Positions 8,101-15,743 are shown, numbered from the stretch's first letter. The stretch: 43,420 bases of DNA from Micromonosporaceae bacterium (GCA_009377645.1 WHTQ01000034.1:1-43420), one strand, 5' to 3'. Program-made: numbers and translations. The notes: generated by a model not told the origin, from the letters alone.

Positions 8101-8839
8101 GGGTGGACTCACCTCCAACCTGCGCGCCCGGGACCTGGTCTACCAGCCGCGTCACCGCTACTCCGAGACCTGGGGCGCGGCGCCGCTGGCCCCGACCGCC
8201 GCGCCCGCGATCAACGACCCGTCCACCAGGGAGGGTGACACGCTGCACCTGCGGGTCTCGCCGATCGCGGACGCGAGCGGAAAGTCTGGCAACTCCCGGG
8301 GTCCGTCTGCCGGGGTGCTCACCCGGGACGGCGAGCTGGTGCAGGAGCTGTTCGCCGGGTTCGGGGACGTCCCGGTGCCGGCCGGGGAGGCGGACTACCG
8401 GCTGGAGGTGTCGACCGCGAACGGCACGCCGGCGACCGGGCAGCTGTCCACCAGCACCGAGACCGCGTGGAGCTTCCGCTCCGGTCACGTCGACGGCCCG
8501 GCCCAGCCGCTGCCGCTGCTGTCGCCGGTGCTGGCGTTGCCTCTGTCGGTGGAGAACGCCCACGACCGGCGGGTCCCGCTGATCGGGCAGCTGCACGGGG
8601 CGTACCCGGACCACGCCCAGGCCACCCTGCGGTCGGCCGGCATCTGGGTCTCCTATGACGACGGTGCTCAGTGGCGCAAGGGGTTCACGGTGCCGCTGCT
8701 CGGCGGTCGGATGCTGGCCGTCCTGCCACCGGCCGGGCGGTCGGCCGCGGACGGGTACGCCTCACTGCGGGTGGAGCTGACCGACCGGTCCGGGAACGCG
8801 GTGGAACAGACCGTCATCCGCGCCTACCGGCTCGGCTGA
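5168..8839 (+). CDS. Large secreted S8 subtilisin-like serine protease
   Basis: A 1223-residue protein with a signal peptide (MRRRLASAMAGAMVLGLVVGL, cleavage probably in the GSGAGA region) and a pro-region to about residue 215. The catalytic domain carries all active-site residues: Asp232 in AVLDTGIDADHPDL, His264 in FGHGTHVASIAAG, the oxyanion Asn359 in AAGNSG, and Ser430 in SGTSMAAPHVAG. The roughly 720 C-terminal residues contain beta-sandwich (Fn3-like) segments and a PA-like segment near 800-860, typical of multidomain actinobacterial subtilases. The ATG at 5168 has GAGGTGG upstream and gives the signal peptide; an earlier in-frame ATG at 5120 does not. The 3' end overlaps the convergent PolX gene by 16 bases. 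The substrate is unknown. Confidence 0.93.
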   Translation: MRRRLASAMAGAMVLGLVVGLAPGSGAGATPPPGPPGPGSEVTEVTLVTGDVVQVERTADGRTIAGVEQGAGPSGAFRVYERGGHTHVVPLTAQPYLDSGLLDPRLFDVTLLADQGYDDGSTSQLPLIIEYGAAARAATAAPDGARPGTALPSIGGRAVAADKAQAQAFWADVAGAAAPAARTTARFDDGITRIWLDGQASASLSRSVPLVGAPAAWEQGYDGTGVTVAVLDTGIDADHPDLAGQLAGSRSFTPDGTVEDRFGHGTHVASIAAGTGADPAGSPGVAPGAGLLVGKVLGDTGFGQESWIVAGMEWAVQAGAEVVNLSLGSFPTDGTDPMSQAVDALSEASDTLFVIAAGNSGPGARTVSAPATADSALAVGNARLDGTLNRSSSRGPRVIDNAIKPEISAPGTGIVAARAGGGHVAASGTSMAAPHVAGAAAILAQQHPEWTGEQLHAALVASSVPLDGATVWEQGAGRLAVDRAVAQTVQVSDGALDLGYLDLDTPGDELIRTRRLDYRNDGPEPVTLDLAVALTGDDGAPAPGGPVTVEPAQLTLAPGQTAPVTVRLDATDLPAGQYAGRLVATGGPVPVTTALGFYRQGDLVDVTISLTDRRGQPAGGHVTLLNYDRGVFEPGGFIEGSVAPGQARTFRIPRATYSITAMISTMDESGRFLSELSMVTDPQRSLDRNARLAFDSRDARPVEVDTPRDAAPEVLVLGWTRGPDPEKGNAFVDSLLVLPEAGEVERVSAAPTASVTDGTFDVYTTWHLAVPWLTATVGRERFVPTYLVGAPRYQGAERAPVVDVGTSAAGHDLDGAVALLTEEPGVPPAQQVAAAAEAGALLALVTPAEPGLLRAPGVGLPIPAATLSYPDGQRLRDQLPGTVQLAGVIDPPYTYDLIFHDPDRVPPSMAREVDSGDLATVEASYRDDGNSRPVLLTRHPSHPCTCSLVRVFGVHTLPYQRTEYVSTGDGAVWSVSVQGGLTSNLRARDLVYQPRHRYSETWGAAPLAPTAAPAINDPSTREGDTLHLRVSPIADASGKSGNSRGPSAGVLTRDGELVQELFAGFGDVPVPAGEADYRLEVSTANGTPATGQLSTSTETAWSFRSGHVDGPAQPLPLLSPVLALPLSVENAHDRRVPLIGQLHGAYPDHAQATLRSAGIWVSYDDGAQWRKGFTVPLLGGRMLAVLPPAGRSAADGYASLRVELTDRSGNAVEQTVIRAYRLG

Positions 8840-10554
8840 CCCGGCCCGGACAGGAACTGGCGTAGCTCGGGTAGCGGCCAGGCGTTGATGACCTCGGCCG
8901 GGGCCAGCCAGCCGCGCTGCGCGATCGCCACCCCGTACCGGAGGTTGTCGAGGTGGCCGGTGGCGTGCGAGTCGGTGTTGACGGCGAACTTCACCCCGTG
9001 CCGCCGCGCCCGCAGGATCAGCTCGTCGTTCAGGTCCAGCCGGTCCGGGAAGCTGTTCACCTCCAGCGCCGTGCCGGTGCGGGCGGCCGCGGCGAACACC
9101 GCGTCGAAGTCGGCGTCCACCGGCTCCCGCTTGCCGATCTGCCGGGTCATCGGGTGCCCGATGATGTTCACGTACGGGTTCTCGCAGGCCCGCACCAGCC
9201 GGCGGGTCAGCTGCTCGCGCGGCTGGGTGAAGTGAGAGTGGACGGACGCCACCCGGATGTCGAACCCGGACAGGAAGTCGGCATCCCAGTCCACCTCGCC
9301 GTCCGGGTCGATGTTCAGCTCGGTGCCGTGCAGCAGCACCATCCCGCTGCCAGCCGCGAGCGCCCGCAGCTGGTCCCGCTGGGCGAGCATCTTCTCGTCG
9401 GTCATCCGCTGCATCGGCAGGTTCTTGGCGTGGTCGGTGACCGCGTAGTACTGGTAACCGTGGGCGCGGGCGGCGGCGAGCATCTCCGGCAGCGAGGCCA
9501 CCCCGTCGGTCAGGTCGGTGTGGGTGTGCAGGTCGCCCCGGATGTCGGCGACCGTCAGCAGCTCCGGCAGCTCCCCGGTGAGCGCCGCCTCGATCTCGCC
9601 CCGGTCCTCGCGCAACGTCGGCGGGATCCAGGGCAACCCGAGCTGCGCGTACACCTCCGGCTCGGTCTCGGAGACCACCAGGGTGTCATCGTCGACCCGG
9701 AACAGCCCGTACTCGGACAGCTTCAGTCCCTTCCGGACAGCCATCTCCCGGATCCGGATGTTGTGCGCCTTGCTGCCGGTGAAGTAGAGCAGCGCCGCAC
9801 CCCACGCCTCCGGCGGGACCACCCGCAGGTCGACCTGCAGGCCGGTGCGGGTGCGCACCGACGACTTGGTGGGCCCGTGCGCGATCACGTCGACCACCGG
9901 CGGCAGCCGGGTGAACGCATCCATCAGCGGCTCCGGATCGCGGGAGGCGGCGAGGATGTCGACGTCGCCGATCGACTCCCGCATCCGGCGCAGCGACCCG
10001 GCGTAGGTGCAGTCGACGCATCCGGGCAGCCCGGACAGCTCGCCGGCGATCTCCTCGGCGACCGCCATCGCGGTCGAGATCAGCACCCGGCCGCCGGCCC
10101 GGCGCAGCAGCTCGATGCCGTGCCGGATGTTCTCGGCGGTCTTGGCGCCGAACCCGCGCAGCTCGGCCAGCTTCCCATCGTCGATCGCGCGGGCCAGCTC
10201 GGCCACCGACGACACGCCCAGCTCCTGGTAGAGCAGCATCGCCTTGCGCGGCCCAAGAGTCGGGATGGCGGTCAGCTCGCGAACCCCCCGCGGCACCTTC
10301 GCCCGCAGCCGCTCCACCGCCCGGACCTCGCCGGTGTGCAGGTACTCGATGACCTTGTCGGCGATCGTGCCGCCCACGTTCGGGATCTCCTGCAGGCCGT
10401 CGCGATCGAGCGTGGACACGTCCACGTGGTAGCCGGCGATCGACCGGGCGGCCCGGTCGTACACCCGTACCCGGTACGCCTGGCCGCCGGTGATCGAGAT
10501 GAGGTCTCCGTACTCCTGCAGGAGCGCCGCCACCACTTCGTTCGGACGTGCCAT
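8824..10554 (-). CDS. PolX-type DNA polymerase/PHP-domain protein
   Basis: A 576-residue protein. Residues about 1-150 are helix-hairpin-helix modules (IPNVGGTIADKVIEYL, IPTLGPRKAMLLY, LRGFGAKTAENI). A family X nucleotidyltransferase follows, with AGSLRRMRESIGDVDIL holding the GS and DxD motifs. The C-terminus (from about 335) is a PHP phosphoesterase starting GDLHTHTDLTDG, with further metal ligands in VTDHAKN, HGTELN, VHSHF, GHP and NTDSHA. Bacterial PolX combines gap-filling polymerisation with 3'-5' exonuclease or AP-endonuclease activity in base-excision repair. All key motifs look intact. The ATG lies 7 bases after TACACT on the minus strand, without a Shine-Dalgarno, so the transcript is probably leaderless. 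Confidence 0.92.
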   Translation of the reverse strand: MARPNEVVAALLQEYGDLISITGGQAYRVRVYDRAARSIAGYHVDVSTLDRDGLQEIPNVGGTIADKVIEYLHTGEVRAVERLRAKVPRGVRELTAIPTLGPRKAMLLYQELGVSSVAELARAIDDGKLAELRGFGAKTAENIRHGIELLRRAGGRVLISTAMAVAEEIAGELSGLPGCVDCTYAGSLRRMRESIGDVDILAASRDPEPLMDAFTRLPPVVDVIAHGPTKSSVRTRTGLQVDLRVVPPEAWGAALLYFTGSKAHNIRIREMAVRKGLKLSEYGLFRVDDDTLVVSETEPEVYAQLGLPWIPPTLREDRGEIEAALTGELPELLTVADIRGDLHTHTDLTDGVASLPEMLAAARAHGYQYYAVTDHAKNLPMQRMTDEKMLAQRDQLRALAAGSGMVLLHGTELNIDPDGEVDWDADFLSGFDIRVASVHSHFTQPREQLTRRLVRACENPYVNIIGHPMTRQIGKREPVDADFDAVFAAAARTGTALEVNSFPDRLDLNDELILRARRHGVKFAVNTDSHATGHLDNLRYGVAIAQRGWLAPAEVINAWPLPELRQFLSGPGQPSR

Positions 10555-10561
10555 ACCGCAC

Positions 10562-10567
10562 AGTGTA
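10562..10567 (-). promoter_or_regulatory. -10 element of the polX-like gene (leaderless)
   Basis: TACACT on the minus strand is separated by 7 bases from the ATG at 10554. No ribosome-binding site fits between them and no clear -35 is visible. Confidence 0.5.
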
Positions 10568-10832
10568 GGAAGCAGCGGGGCTGAGAGGATGGCCGGCGAC
10601 CGGGGGCGAGCTCCAACGAGGATGGGCCTGACGTTGGAGGTTTGGCTGAGCAGGCAACTCGCATTGGAGCGTCGCCGCCTGGTCAGGTGATGACGCGAAA
10701 GACCTCTTGACCCACCCAGTAGATCCGGCCGCCTCTTCCGACCTGCCCAACCAACCTGCTGGCCCGGCTGATCGCCCACCGGGACGAGGTGCTGCGGTCT
10801 GTGACCCTGAACACAGGACACCTGAAGAGACG
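10568..10832. other. Gene-free gap with a possible transposase relic
   Basis: No gene is supported here. On the plus strand, 10741-10848 is open and reads TNLLARLIAHRDEVLRSV before running to a stop in the ArsR operator. That short helix resembles the region just before the conserved NNxAER motif of IS66-like transposases, but the motif itself is absent. If genuine, it would mark the left border of the acquired arsenic module. Confidence 0.25.
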
Positions 10833-10856
10833 CATCAAATCAGTTTGATGTAATCT
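10833..10856 (+). promoter_or_regulatory. ArsR operator and -10 element of the arsenic module
   Basis: CATCAAATCAGTTTGATG (10833-10850) is a perfect inverted repeat with 7-bp arms and a 4-bp centre, matching the ATCAA-N-TTGAT character of ArsR/SmtB operators. It is followed at once by TAATCT (10851-10856), a good -10 hexamer, and the ATG of the gene lies 6 bases later at 10863. The repressor would therefore sit on the core promoter of a leaderless message. Confidence 0.75.
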
Positions 10857-10862
10857 TGGGGA

Positions 10863-11636
10863 ATGACTGCTGACTCGGTCTTCGCGGACACCTCACCGCC
10901 GGCGTTCCTCCAGCTGGCAGGTAACCCGGTGCGCTGGCGGCTCCTCAGGGAACTAGCGCGTAGTGACCTGCGGGTGGGGGAGCTGACCGCTCGGGTCGGC
11001 CGACCGCAGAACGCGGTCTCCTATCACCTCGGCCGCCTGCGCGCCGGCGGGCTCGTGTTGACGCGGCGCAGCTCGGCCGATCATCGAGACAGCTACTACC
11101 ACCTCGATCTGACCCGCTGCGGCGATCTCCTCGCAGCGACCGGGGCAGCACTGCACCCCGGCCTGGCCGCCGCCCCAGCTCCTGCCGGTCGTCGCCGTCG
11201 CGCCGTCACGGTACGGGTACTGTTTGCCTGCACCGGGAACAGCGCCCGCTCCCAGATCGCCGAAGCCCTCCTCACGCACGCCGCCAGCGACCGGGTCGAG
11301 GCCGCCAGCGCCGGCAGCCACCCCAAGGACCTGCACCCAAACGCGGTCCGTGTGATGCACGAGTACGGCATCGACATCGCCGGCCAGCGCAGCAAACACC
11401 TCAACGAGTTCACCGGGCACCGCTTCGACTACGTGGTCACCCTCTGCGACAAGGTCCGCGAGGTCTGCCCCGAGTTCCCCGCCGGTCCCCAGCCGATCCA
11501 CTGGAGCATCCCCGACCCCGCCGCCGAGGGCACCGGCCAAGCTAGCTACCCCGCCTTCCGGCGCGTCGCCGCCGACCTGCACACCCGCATCGGGTTCTTC
11601 ACCCACCGCATCACCGCACCCGCAACGAAGGGATGA
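10863..11636 (+). CDS. ArsR repressor fused to thioredoxin-type arsenate reductase
   Basis: A 257-residue fusion. Residues 1-100 are an ArsR winged helix (LAGNPVRWRLLREL, LTARVGRPQNAVSYHLGRL). After an Ala/Pro/Arg linker, residues 117-250 form a low-molecular-weight phosphatase-type arsenate reductase. Cys123 begins the CTGNSAR P-loop, and Cys195 and Cys202 follow with spacings of 72 and 7, exactly those of the Cys10/Cys82/Cys89 relay of plasmid pI258 ArsC. Asp218 in IPDPA matches its general acid Asp105. Reduction of arsenate to arsenite by thioredoxin is therefore expected. A clear metalloid-binding Cys pair in the ArsR half is missing; only Cys86 is present. It leads a module with a VOC gene and a broken MFS gene. 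Such fusions are known in actinobacteria. Confidence 0.92.
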   Translation: MTADSVFADTSPPAFLQLAGNPVRWRLLRELARSDLRVGELTARVGRPQNAVSYHLGRLRAGGLVLTRRSSADHRDSYYHLDLTRCGDLLAATGAALHPGLAAAPAPAGRRRRAVTVRVLFACTGNSARSQIAEALLTHAASDRVEAASAGSHPKDLHPNAVRVMHEYGIDIAGQRSKHLNEFTGHRFDYVVTLCDKVREVCPEFPAGPQPIHWSIPDPAAEGTGQASYPAFRRVAADLHTRIGFFTHRITAPATKG

Positions 11637-11642
11637 CCTGTC

Positions 11643-12035
11643 ATGACCGAGATCGACAACAGCGTGGTCAACGTCCGCTACATCGTTGACGACGTCCAAG
11701 CTGCCATCGACTTCTACACCGCCCACCTTGGCTTCACCCTGCGCACCGCGCACCTGCCCGCCTTCGCCGACGTCACCCGCGGCCGCCTGCGCCTGCTGCT
11801 GTCCGGCCCGGGCAGCTCCGGCGCCCTCGCCACACCCACGGACGCCACCAACGCCGGGCGTAACCGCATCCATCTCACCGTTGACGATCTTGATGCCGAA
11901 ATCCAGCGGCTGCGCAGCGCCGGGCTGTCCTTTCGCAGCGATGTGGTCGCAGGTCCCGGCGGACGCCAGATCCTGCTCGCTGACCCCGCCGGCAACCTCG
12001 TCGAACTGTTCACCCCCGCCCAGCCCAGGCAGTAA
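11643..12035 (+). CDS. VOC-family (glyoxalase/bleomycin-resistance fold) protein
   Basis: A 130-residue protein with two beta-alpha-beta-beta-beta modules: NVRYIVDDVQAAIDFYTAHL at the start, RNRIHLTVDDLDAEIQRL at the second module, and the ending LLADPAGNLVELFTP with the typical metal-ligand Glu. It starts 6 bases after the ArsR-ArsC stop and is almost certainly cotranscribed. VOC proteins in arsenic operons can be ArsI-type C-As lyases or CadI-like proteins, but those need Cys residues, and this protein contains none, so that activity is unlikely. A detoxification or ligand-binding role is inferred from context only. Confidence 0.82.
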   Translation: MTEIDNSVVNVRYIVDDVQAAIDFYTAHLGFTLRTAHLPAFADVTRGRLRLLLSGPGSSGALATPTDATNAGRNRIHLTVDDLDAEIQRLRSAGLSFRSDVVAGPGGRQILLADPAGNLVELFTPAQPRQ

Positions 12036-12126
12036 CCACCAGGCCAAACCACTGGACGACACTCACTCTTCCGACGCACCACCTGAACAGTTACGGCACA
12101 TTGATTGAGACCAGGGAGATCTTGCT

Positions 12127-12682
12127 ATGGCCGACGGGACTGATCGTCGCGGGAGCCCGGTAGCGCAGGCCGACCGGGAACGGAACCGGTGGTGGCTGGT
12201 GGTCGCCGCCGGCCTGGCCGTGTTCATGGCGTCCGTGGACATGAGCATCGTCAATGTCGCGCTGCCGGCGATCGAGCGTGACTTCGAGATCGCCACCAGC
12301 ATGACCGAGTGGACAGTGCTCGCCTACCTGCTGCCACTCGCCGGCTTGGCGCTGCCGATGCGGAAACGGCCTGTTCAACGCTCCCAACATGGCGATGGCG
12401 ATGACCCACACGCCGCGGCCGTTGCTGGCGACCACAGGTGCCTCGACCAGCCTCGCCCGCACGATGGGGTTCGCCCTGGGACCCGCTCTGGCCACGCTGG
12501 TGTGGTCTATCTCCTCCTACGAGCCCGACGGGATGCGGGGAGCCATGACTCTGGCGACGGTGCTCAGCGCGCTGTCAGTCGTTGCCCTCGTGCGCATGCG
12601 AGTACCCGGCAAACAGGCGGCGGTGGCCCAAAACCAGCGCGCTGGTCCCTGCAGCAAAACTCACGCCGAGGCGCCCGAGTAG
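12127..12682 (+). pseudogene. DHA2-type MFS drug/metalloid exporter with a large internal deletion
   Basis: The first 80 residues are a clean start of a 14-helix MFS exporter: WWLVVAAGLAVFMASVDMSI, then VNVALPAIERDF and TEWTVLAYLLPLAGLALPM. Around 12355-12365 the sequence jumps to another frame that reads GLFNAPNMAMAMT, then RTMGFALGPALATLVW and a last hydrophobic helix before TAG 12680-12682. That second block is the C-terminal part of the same family. The middle, roughly 300 residues and most transmembrane helices, is gone, so no functional transporter can be made. It has GGGAG before the ATG and follows the VOC gene, so it was probably the export gene of this module. Confidence 0.88.
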
Positions 12683-13446
12683 CGGCGGAGGCCGCGCCGC
12701 CAGAGCCACCGGGACAGCCCGACCCAGCCGGCCGCCAGCGCCACCACCAGCAGCAGGGTGGTGGCGGTGAGCCGGGCGGCGAGCGCCTCGGACGGTACGG
12801 TGACCGCGAACCCAACCGGCACCAGTGCGCTCAGGATGATCCGCAGCCAGCCCGGGTAGATCCCGACCGGATACCGCCCGGCCTGGAACACCGCATCGAA
12901 GACCTCAATCATCGCGTCCACCCGCACGAACCAGAACACGCTGACGGACAGCGACAGCAGCAGGCAGTAGAGCAGCACCACGCCGAGCAGGAAGGTGAGC
13001 AGGAACGCAGCGGCGGCGGCCGGGCCGACCGGGTGGGTCAGGCCGGCCAGACCCCACCCGACCACCAGGCCGCCGACCACGACGTCCACTCCCTGCCATG
13101 GCTGCAGCCGCCGGGTGCTCACCAGCAGCTGCCCGTCGACCGGCTTGGTGAGCACATAGTCCAGTGCCCCGTCCCGTACGTCGGACAGGAGCTGGAGCAT
13201 GTTCGGCTTGATCGCCATCCGGGACACGCCGCCGAGCGCGGTGTACATCCCCAGCACCAGGTAGAGCTCCGGGCGGGTCCAGCCGGCCAGCTGGTCGACA
13301 TACCGGAACACCAGCGCCAGCACTATCAGGCCGACCCCGAGCGAGATCGCGGACTGCAGCAGGCTGAGCCAGAAGTTCACCCGGTACTGCAGCTCGTTCA
13401 GCAGCGCCACCTTGGTGAACCGCCACACCAGCAGCGCCCCGCGCAT
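12661..13446 (-). CDS. ABC-2-type transporter permease (DUF990-like), last gene of exporter operon
   Basis: A 261-residue membrane protein with about six hydrophobic helices. The amphipathic start MRGALLVWRFTKVALLNELQ is followed by FWLSLLQSAISLGVGLIVLA, a conserved loop (RDGALDYVLTKPVDGQLLVS) and LLYCLLLSLSVSVFWFV. The loop with YVLTKPVD is characteristic of the permeases that pair with the gene upstream. Its ATG shares one base with the TGA of that gene (TGATG), so the two are translationally coupled. With the ATPase they form a complete heteromeric exporter. The substrate is not predictable; relatives include viologen and antibiotic exporters. Confidence 0.87.
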   Translation of the reverse strand: MRGALLVWRFTKVALLNELQYRVNFWLSLLQSAISLGVGLIVLALVFRYVDQLAGWTRPELYLVLGMYTALGGVSRMAIKPNMLQLLSDVRDGALDYVLTKPVDGQLLVSTRRLQPWQGVDVVVGGLVVGWGLAGLTHPVGPAAAAAFLLTFLLGVVLLYCLLLSLSVSVFWFVRVDAMIEVFDAVFQAGRYPVGIYPGWLRIILSALVPVGFAVTVPSEALAARLTATTLLLVVALAAGWVGLSRWLWRRGLRRYSGASA

Positions 13447-14252
13447 CAGTTGCCGACCGCCGTGTAGCGGCGGACCGCCCGCCGCCAGACCAGCGCCACC
13501 AGCCCGGCTCCGACCGCGGTCCACAGCACCTGCATCGCCAGCCCGGTCGCCAGCTCCGGGTTGCTCCGGCCGACCACCAGGGTGTCGATCGGGAACCCGA
13601 AGGTCCAGTAGAACGGCAGCCAGCCGGCCACCGACTGCAGCGCCTGCGGCATCAGGTCCATCGGCACCAGCCGACCGGAGAACAGCAGCTCGCAGACCAC
13701 GTACAGCTCGAACAGGGCGGAGGCGCGGGTGGTCCAGAAGTTCACCATCCCCAGTGCCCACAGGAACATCGAGCGCACCAGGTAGGCACCCCACAGCGCC
13801 ACCACGAACACTGCCACCTCCAGCGGCCGCAGATCCAGGGTGGGCCGGAACGCCAGCACCAGCACCGCCGCGACCGGCAGCCAGGTTAACAGCTGCAGCA
13901 GGTTGTAGCCGGCGAAGAAGGAGAGGTCATAGTGGATCGGATGGGCCGGCCGGAGCAGGTAGGCGTTGAAGTCGCCGCGCTGGATCCGCCACTCGAACCC
14001 GTACGGAGTGAAGACCACGTTCATGACCCGCACCGCCATCCAGACGATGAAGTATGCGGCGATAGTGCCGGTCGCCAGCCCGCCCACCTCCCCGCCGCGC
14101 TGGTCGGCGATGGTGGTCCAGACCGTGAGGTACACCACCGGCTCGACCAGGAACGCCAGGGTCCGGACCAGCGAGTCGTAGCGGTACTGCAGCTGGGCCC
14201 GGACGTTCATCGAGATGTTCTTGGCGTAGAGGGCGCCCAGCCCGCGGATCAT
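13446..14252 (-). CDS. ABC-2-type transporter permease, second subunit
   Basis: A 268-residue integral membrane protein. The conserved beginning LYAKNISMNVRAQLQYRYD leads into helix 1 (LAFLVEPVVYLTVW). The loop FEWRIQRGDFNAYLLRPAHP corresponds to the one in the sister permease, and about five more helices follow. It starts inside the stop of the ATPase gene (ATGA, 4-base overlap) and ends in the start of the next permease. The two permeases are distantly similar in layout, consistent with a heterodimeric channel. Confidence 0.87.
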   Translation of the reverse strand: MIRGLGALYAKNISMNVRAQLQYRYDSLVRTLAFLVEPVVYLTVWTTIADQRGGEVGGLATGTIAAYFIVWMAVRVMNVVFTPYGFEWRIQRGDFNAYLLRPAHPIHYDLSFFAGYNLLQLLTWLPVAAVLVLAFRPTLDLRPLEVAVFVVALWGAYLVRSMFLWALGMVNFWTTRASALFELYVVCELLFSGRLVPMDLMPQALQSVAGWLPFYWTFGFPIDTLVVGRSNPELATGLAMQVLWTAVGAGLVALVWRRAVRRYTAVGN

Positions 14253-15226
14253 CCCGGCACCGGATCCGTGAACGCCTGCTCGATCACGTCCTCGATCGGC
14301 GGGTCCTCGACGGTCAGGTCCAGCACGGTGTGCTCGGCCAGCAGCCGGGCGGTCACCTCCGGGGTGCGTTCCTTCGGCACCCGCAGCGACACCTGGTCGC
14401 CGTCCCGCCCGGTCACCTCGCCGTACCGCGACAGGTCGATGGACGGGTCGCCGAGCGCCACCCGGATCTCCTTGTGGGGCGAGAACCTGGCCGCCAGCGC
14501 CGCCAGCCGCCCGTCGAACCGGATCCGGCCATGATGGATGATGATAACCCGCTCACACAGAGCCTCCACATCGGCCATGTAGTGGCTGGTGAGCAGCACA
14601 GTCGCCCCGTACCGGCGGTTGTAGGCGGCCACGAACTCGCGCAGCCGCCGCTGCATGCTCAGGTCCAGGCCGAGCGTGGGCTCGTCCAGGAACAGCACCT
14701 CCGGCCGGTGCAGCAGCGAGGCCGCCAGCTCCACCCGCATCCGCTCCCCCAGCGACAGGTTCCGGACCGGCTTGCGGATCAGCTCGGCCAGGTCGAGCAG
14801 CTCGACCAGCTCCTCCCGGGTGCGGCGAAACTCCGGTCCCGGCAGCCGGTAGATCGCCCGGTTCAGCTCGAACGAGTCGGCCGCCGGGATGTCCCACTGG
14901 AGCTGGTTGCGGTTGCCCATCACCAGCGCGATCCGGCGCAGGTACGCGGGTTCGCGGCGGTGCGGGGCGTGACCGAGCACGGTGAGCGTGCCACCGGTCG
15001 GGTGGAGCAGCCCGCTGAGCAGCTTGAGCGTGGTGGTCTTGCCGGCGCCGTTCGGCCCGAGGAAGCCGACCACCTCGCCGGCGGCGATCTCGAACGAGAT
15101 CCCGTCGACCGCCGGCACCTGCCGGAACCGGCGGCGCACCAGGCTGCGGATCGCCGCGCCCAGACCCGGATCCCGCTCGGGGACGGTGAAGACCCGGCGC
15201 AACCGCTCGACCTGGACCGCGGCCAT
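14249..15226 (-). CDS. ABC transporter ATP-binding protein, first gene of exporter operon
   Basis: A 325-residue ATPase. Walker A is GPNGAGKTTT (Lys63), the signature is LSLGERMRVELA, and Walker B with D-loop is VLFLDEPTLGLD, followed by the switch His in LLTSHYMADV. The LSLGERMR form and the roughly 90-residue C-terminal extension are typical of ATPases that work with ABC-2/DUF990 permeases. The ATG at 15226 is chosen because GGGAGG lies 5 bases upstream; a GTG two codons earlier overlaps that site. The operon runs ATPase, permease, permease with 4- and 1-base overlaps. Confidence 0.93.
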   Translation of the reverse strand: MAAVQVERLRRVFTVPERDPGLGAAIRSLVRRRFRQVPAVDGISFEIAAGEVVGFLGPNGAGKTTTLKLLSGLLHPTGGTLTVLGHAPHRREPAYLRRIALVMGNRNQLQWDIPAADSFELNRAIYRLPGPEFRRTREELVELLDLAELIRKPVRNLSLGERMRVELAASLLHRPEVLFLDEPTLGLDLSMQRRLREFVAAYNRRYGATVLLTSHYMADVEALCERVIIIHHGRIRFDGRLAALAARFSPHKEIRVALGDPSIDLSRYGEVTGRDGDQVSLRVPKERTPEVTARLLAEHTVLDLTVEDPPIEDVIEQAFTDPVPG

Positions 15227-15310
15227 CGGCACCTCCCGTCTCGGGCGACGACACGCTAGCCCGGCGCCGGCCGGGCCGACAACCCGGTTATCGGCTGGCA
15301 GAGTGGAGCC

Positions 15311-15730
15311 ATGAGTGAACAGACACTGCGGTCGGTGACGCTGCGGCGCACCTCGGCCGGGCGGTTCGTCGCGACCAACGCGCGCGGGGTGGAGCTGGCG
15401 CTCGGCAGCGAGGACGACACGTTCTCGCCGGTGGAGCTGCTGCTGGCCGCGATCGCCGGCTGCACGGCGATCGACGTCGACACGCTGACCAGCCGCCGGG
15501 CCGAGCCGGAGTCGTTCGAGCTGCGGGCCAGTGGGGACAAGGTGCGGGACCAGTCCGGCAACCGGATGGAGAACCTGGAGGTGGCCTTCCGGGTAAGGTT
15601 CCCGGACGGCGAGGCGGGGGACGCGGCCCGGGCGGTGCTGCCGGAGGTGGTGGCCCGGTCACACGACCGTTTGTGCACGGTGTCCCGGACCATCGAGGTC
15701 GGCACCCCGATCGCCCCCCGGATCGAGTGA
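15311..15730 (+). CDS. OsmC-family peroxiredoxin-like protein
   Basis: A 139-residue protein with the OsmC fold. The first redox cysteine is Cys51 in LLLAAIAGCTAIDVDTLTS, the second Cys122 in SHDRLCTVSRTIE, both in the positions expected for thiol-dependent reduction of organic hydroperoxides. The short length and the AIAGCTAIDV helix fit the YhfA-like branch rather than Ohr. It is a single gene with a TGGAG ribosome-binding site, divergent from the ABC exporter operon. Confidence 0.88.
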   Translation: MSEQTLRSVTLRRTSAGRFVATNARGVELALGSEDDTFSPVELLLAAIAGCTAIDVDTLTSRRAEPESFELRASGDKVRDQSGNRMENLEVAFRVRFPDGEAGDAARAVLPEVVARSHDRLCTVSRTIEVGTPIAPRIE

Positions 15731-15743
15731 TCCGGCGGGGTCA

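Noticed and set aside
8824-10554. Reading the PHP protein as a histidinol phosphatase or DNA polymerase III fragment
   Set aside because: Helix-hairpin-helix modules plus a family X nucleotidyltransferase precede the PHP domain, which fits PolX only.
12661-15226. Linking the ABC-2 exporter to arsenic resistance as a replacement for the broken MFS gene
   Set aside because: It is on the opposite strand with its own ribosome-binding site and belongs to a permease class not associated with arsenite export.
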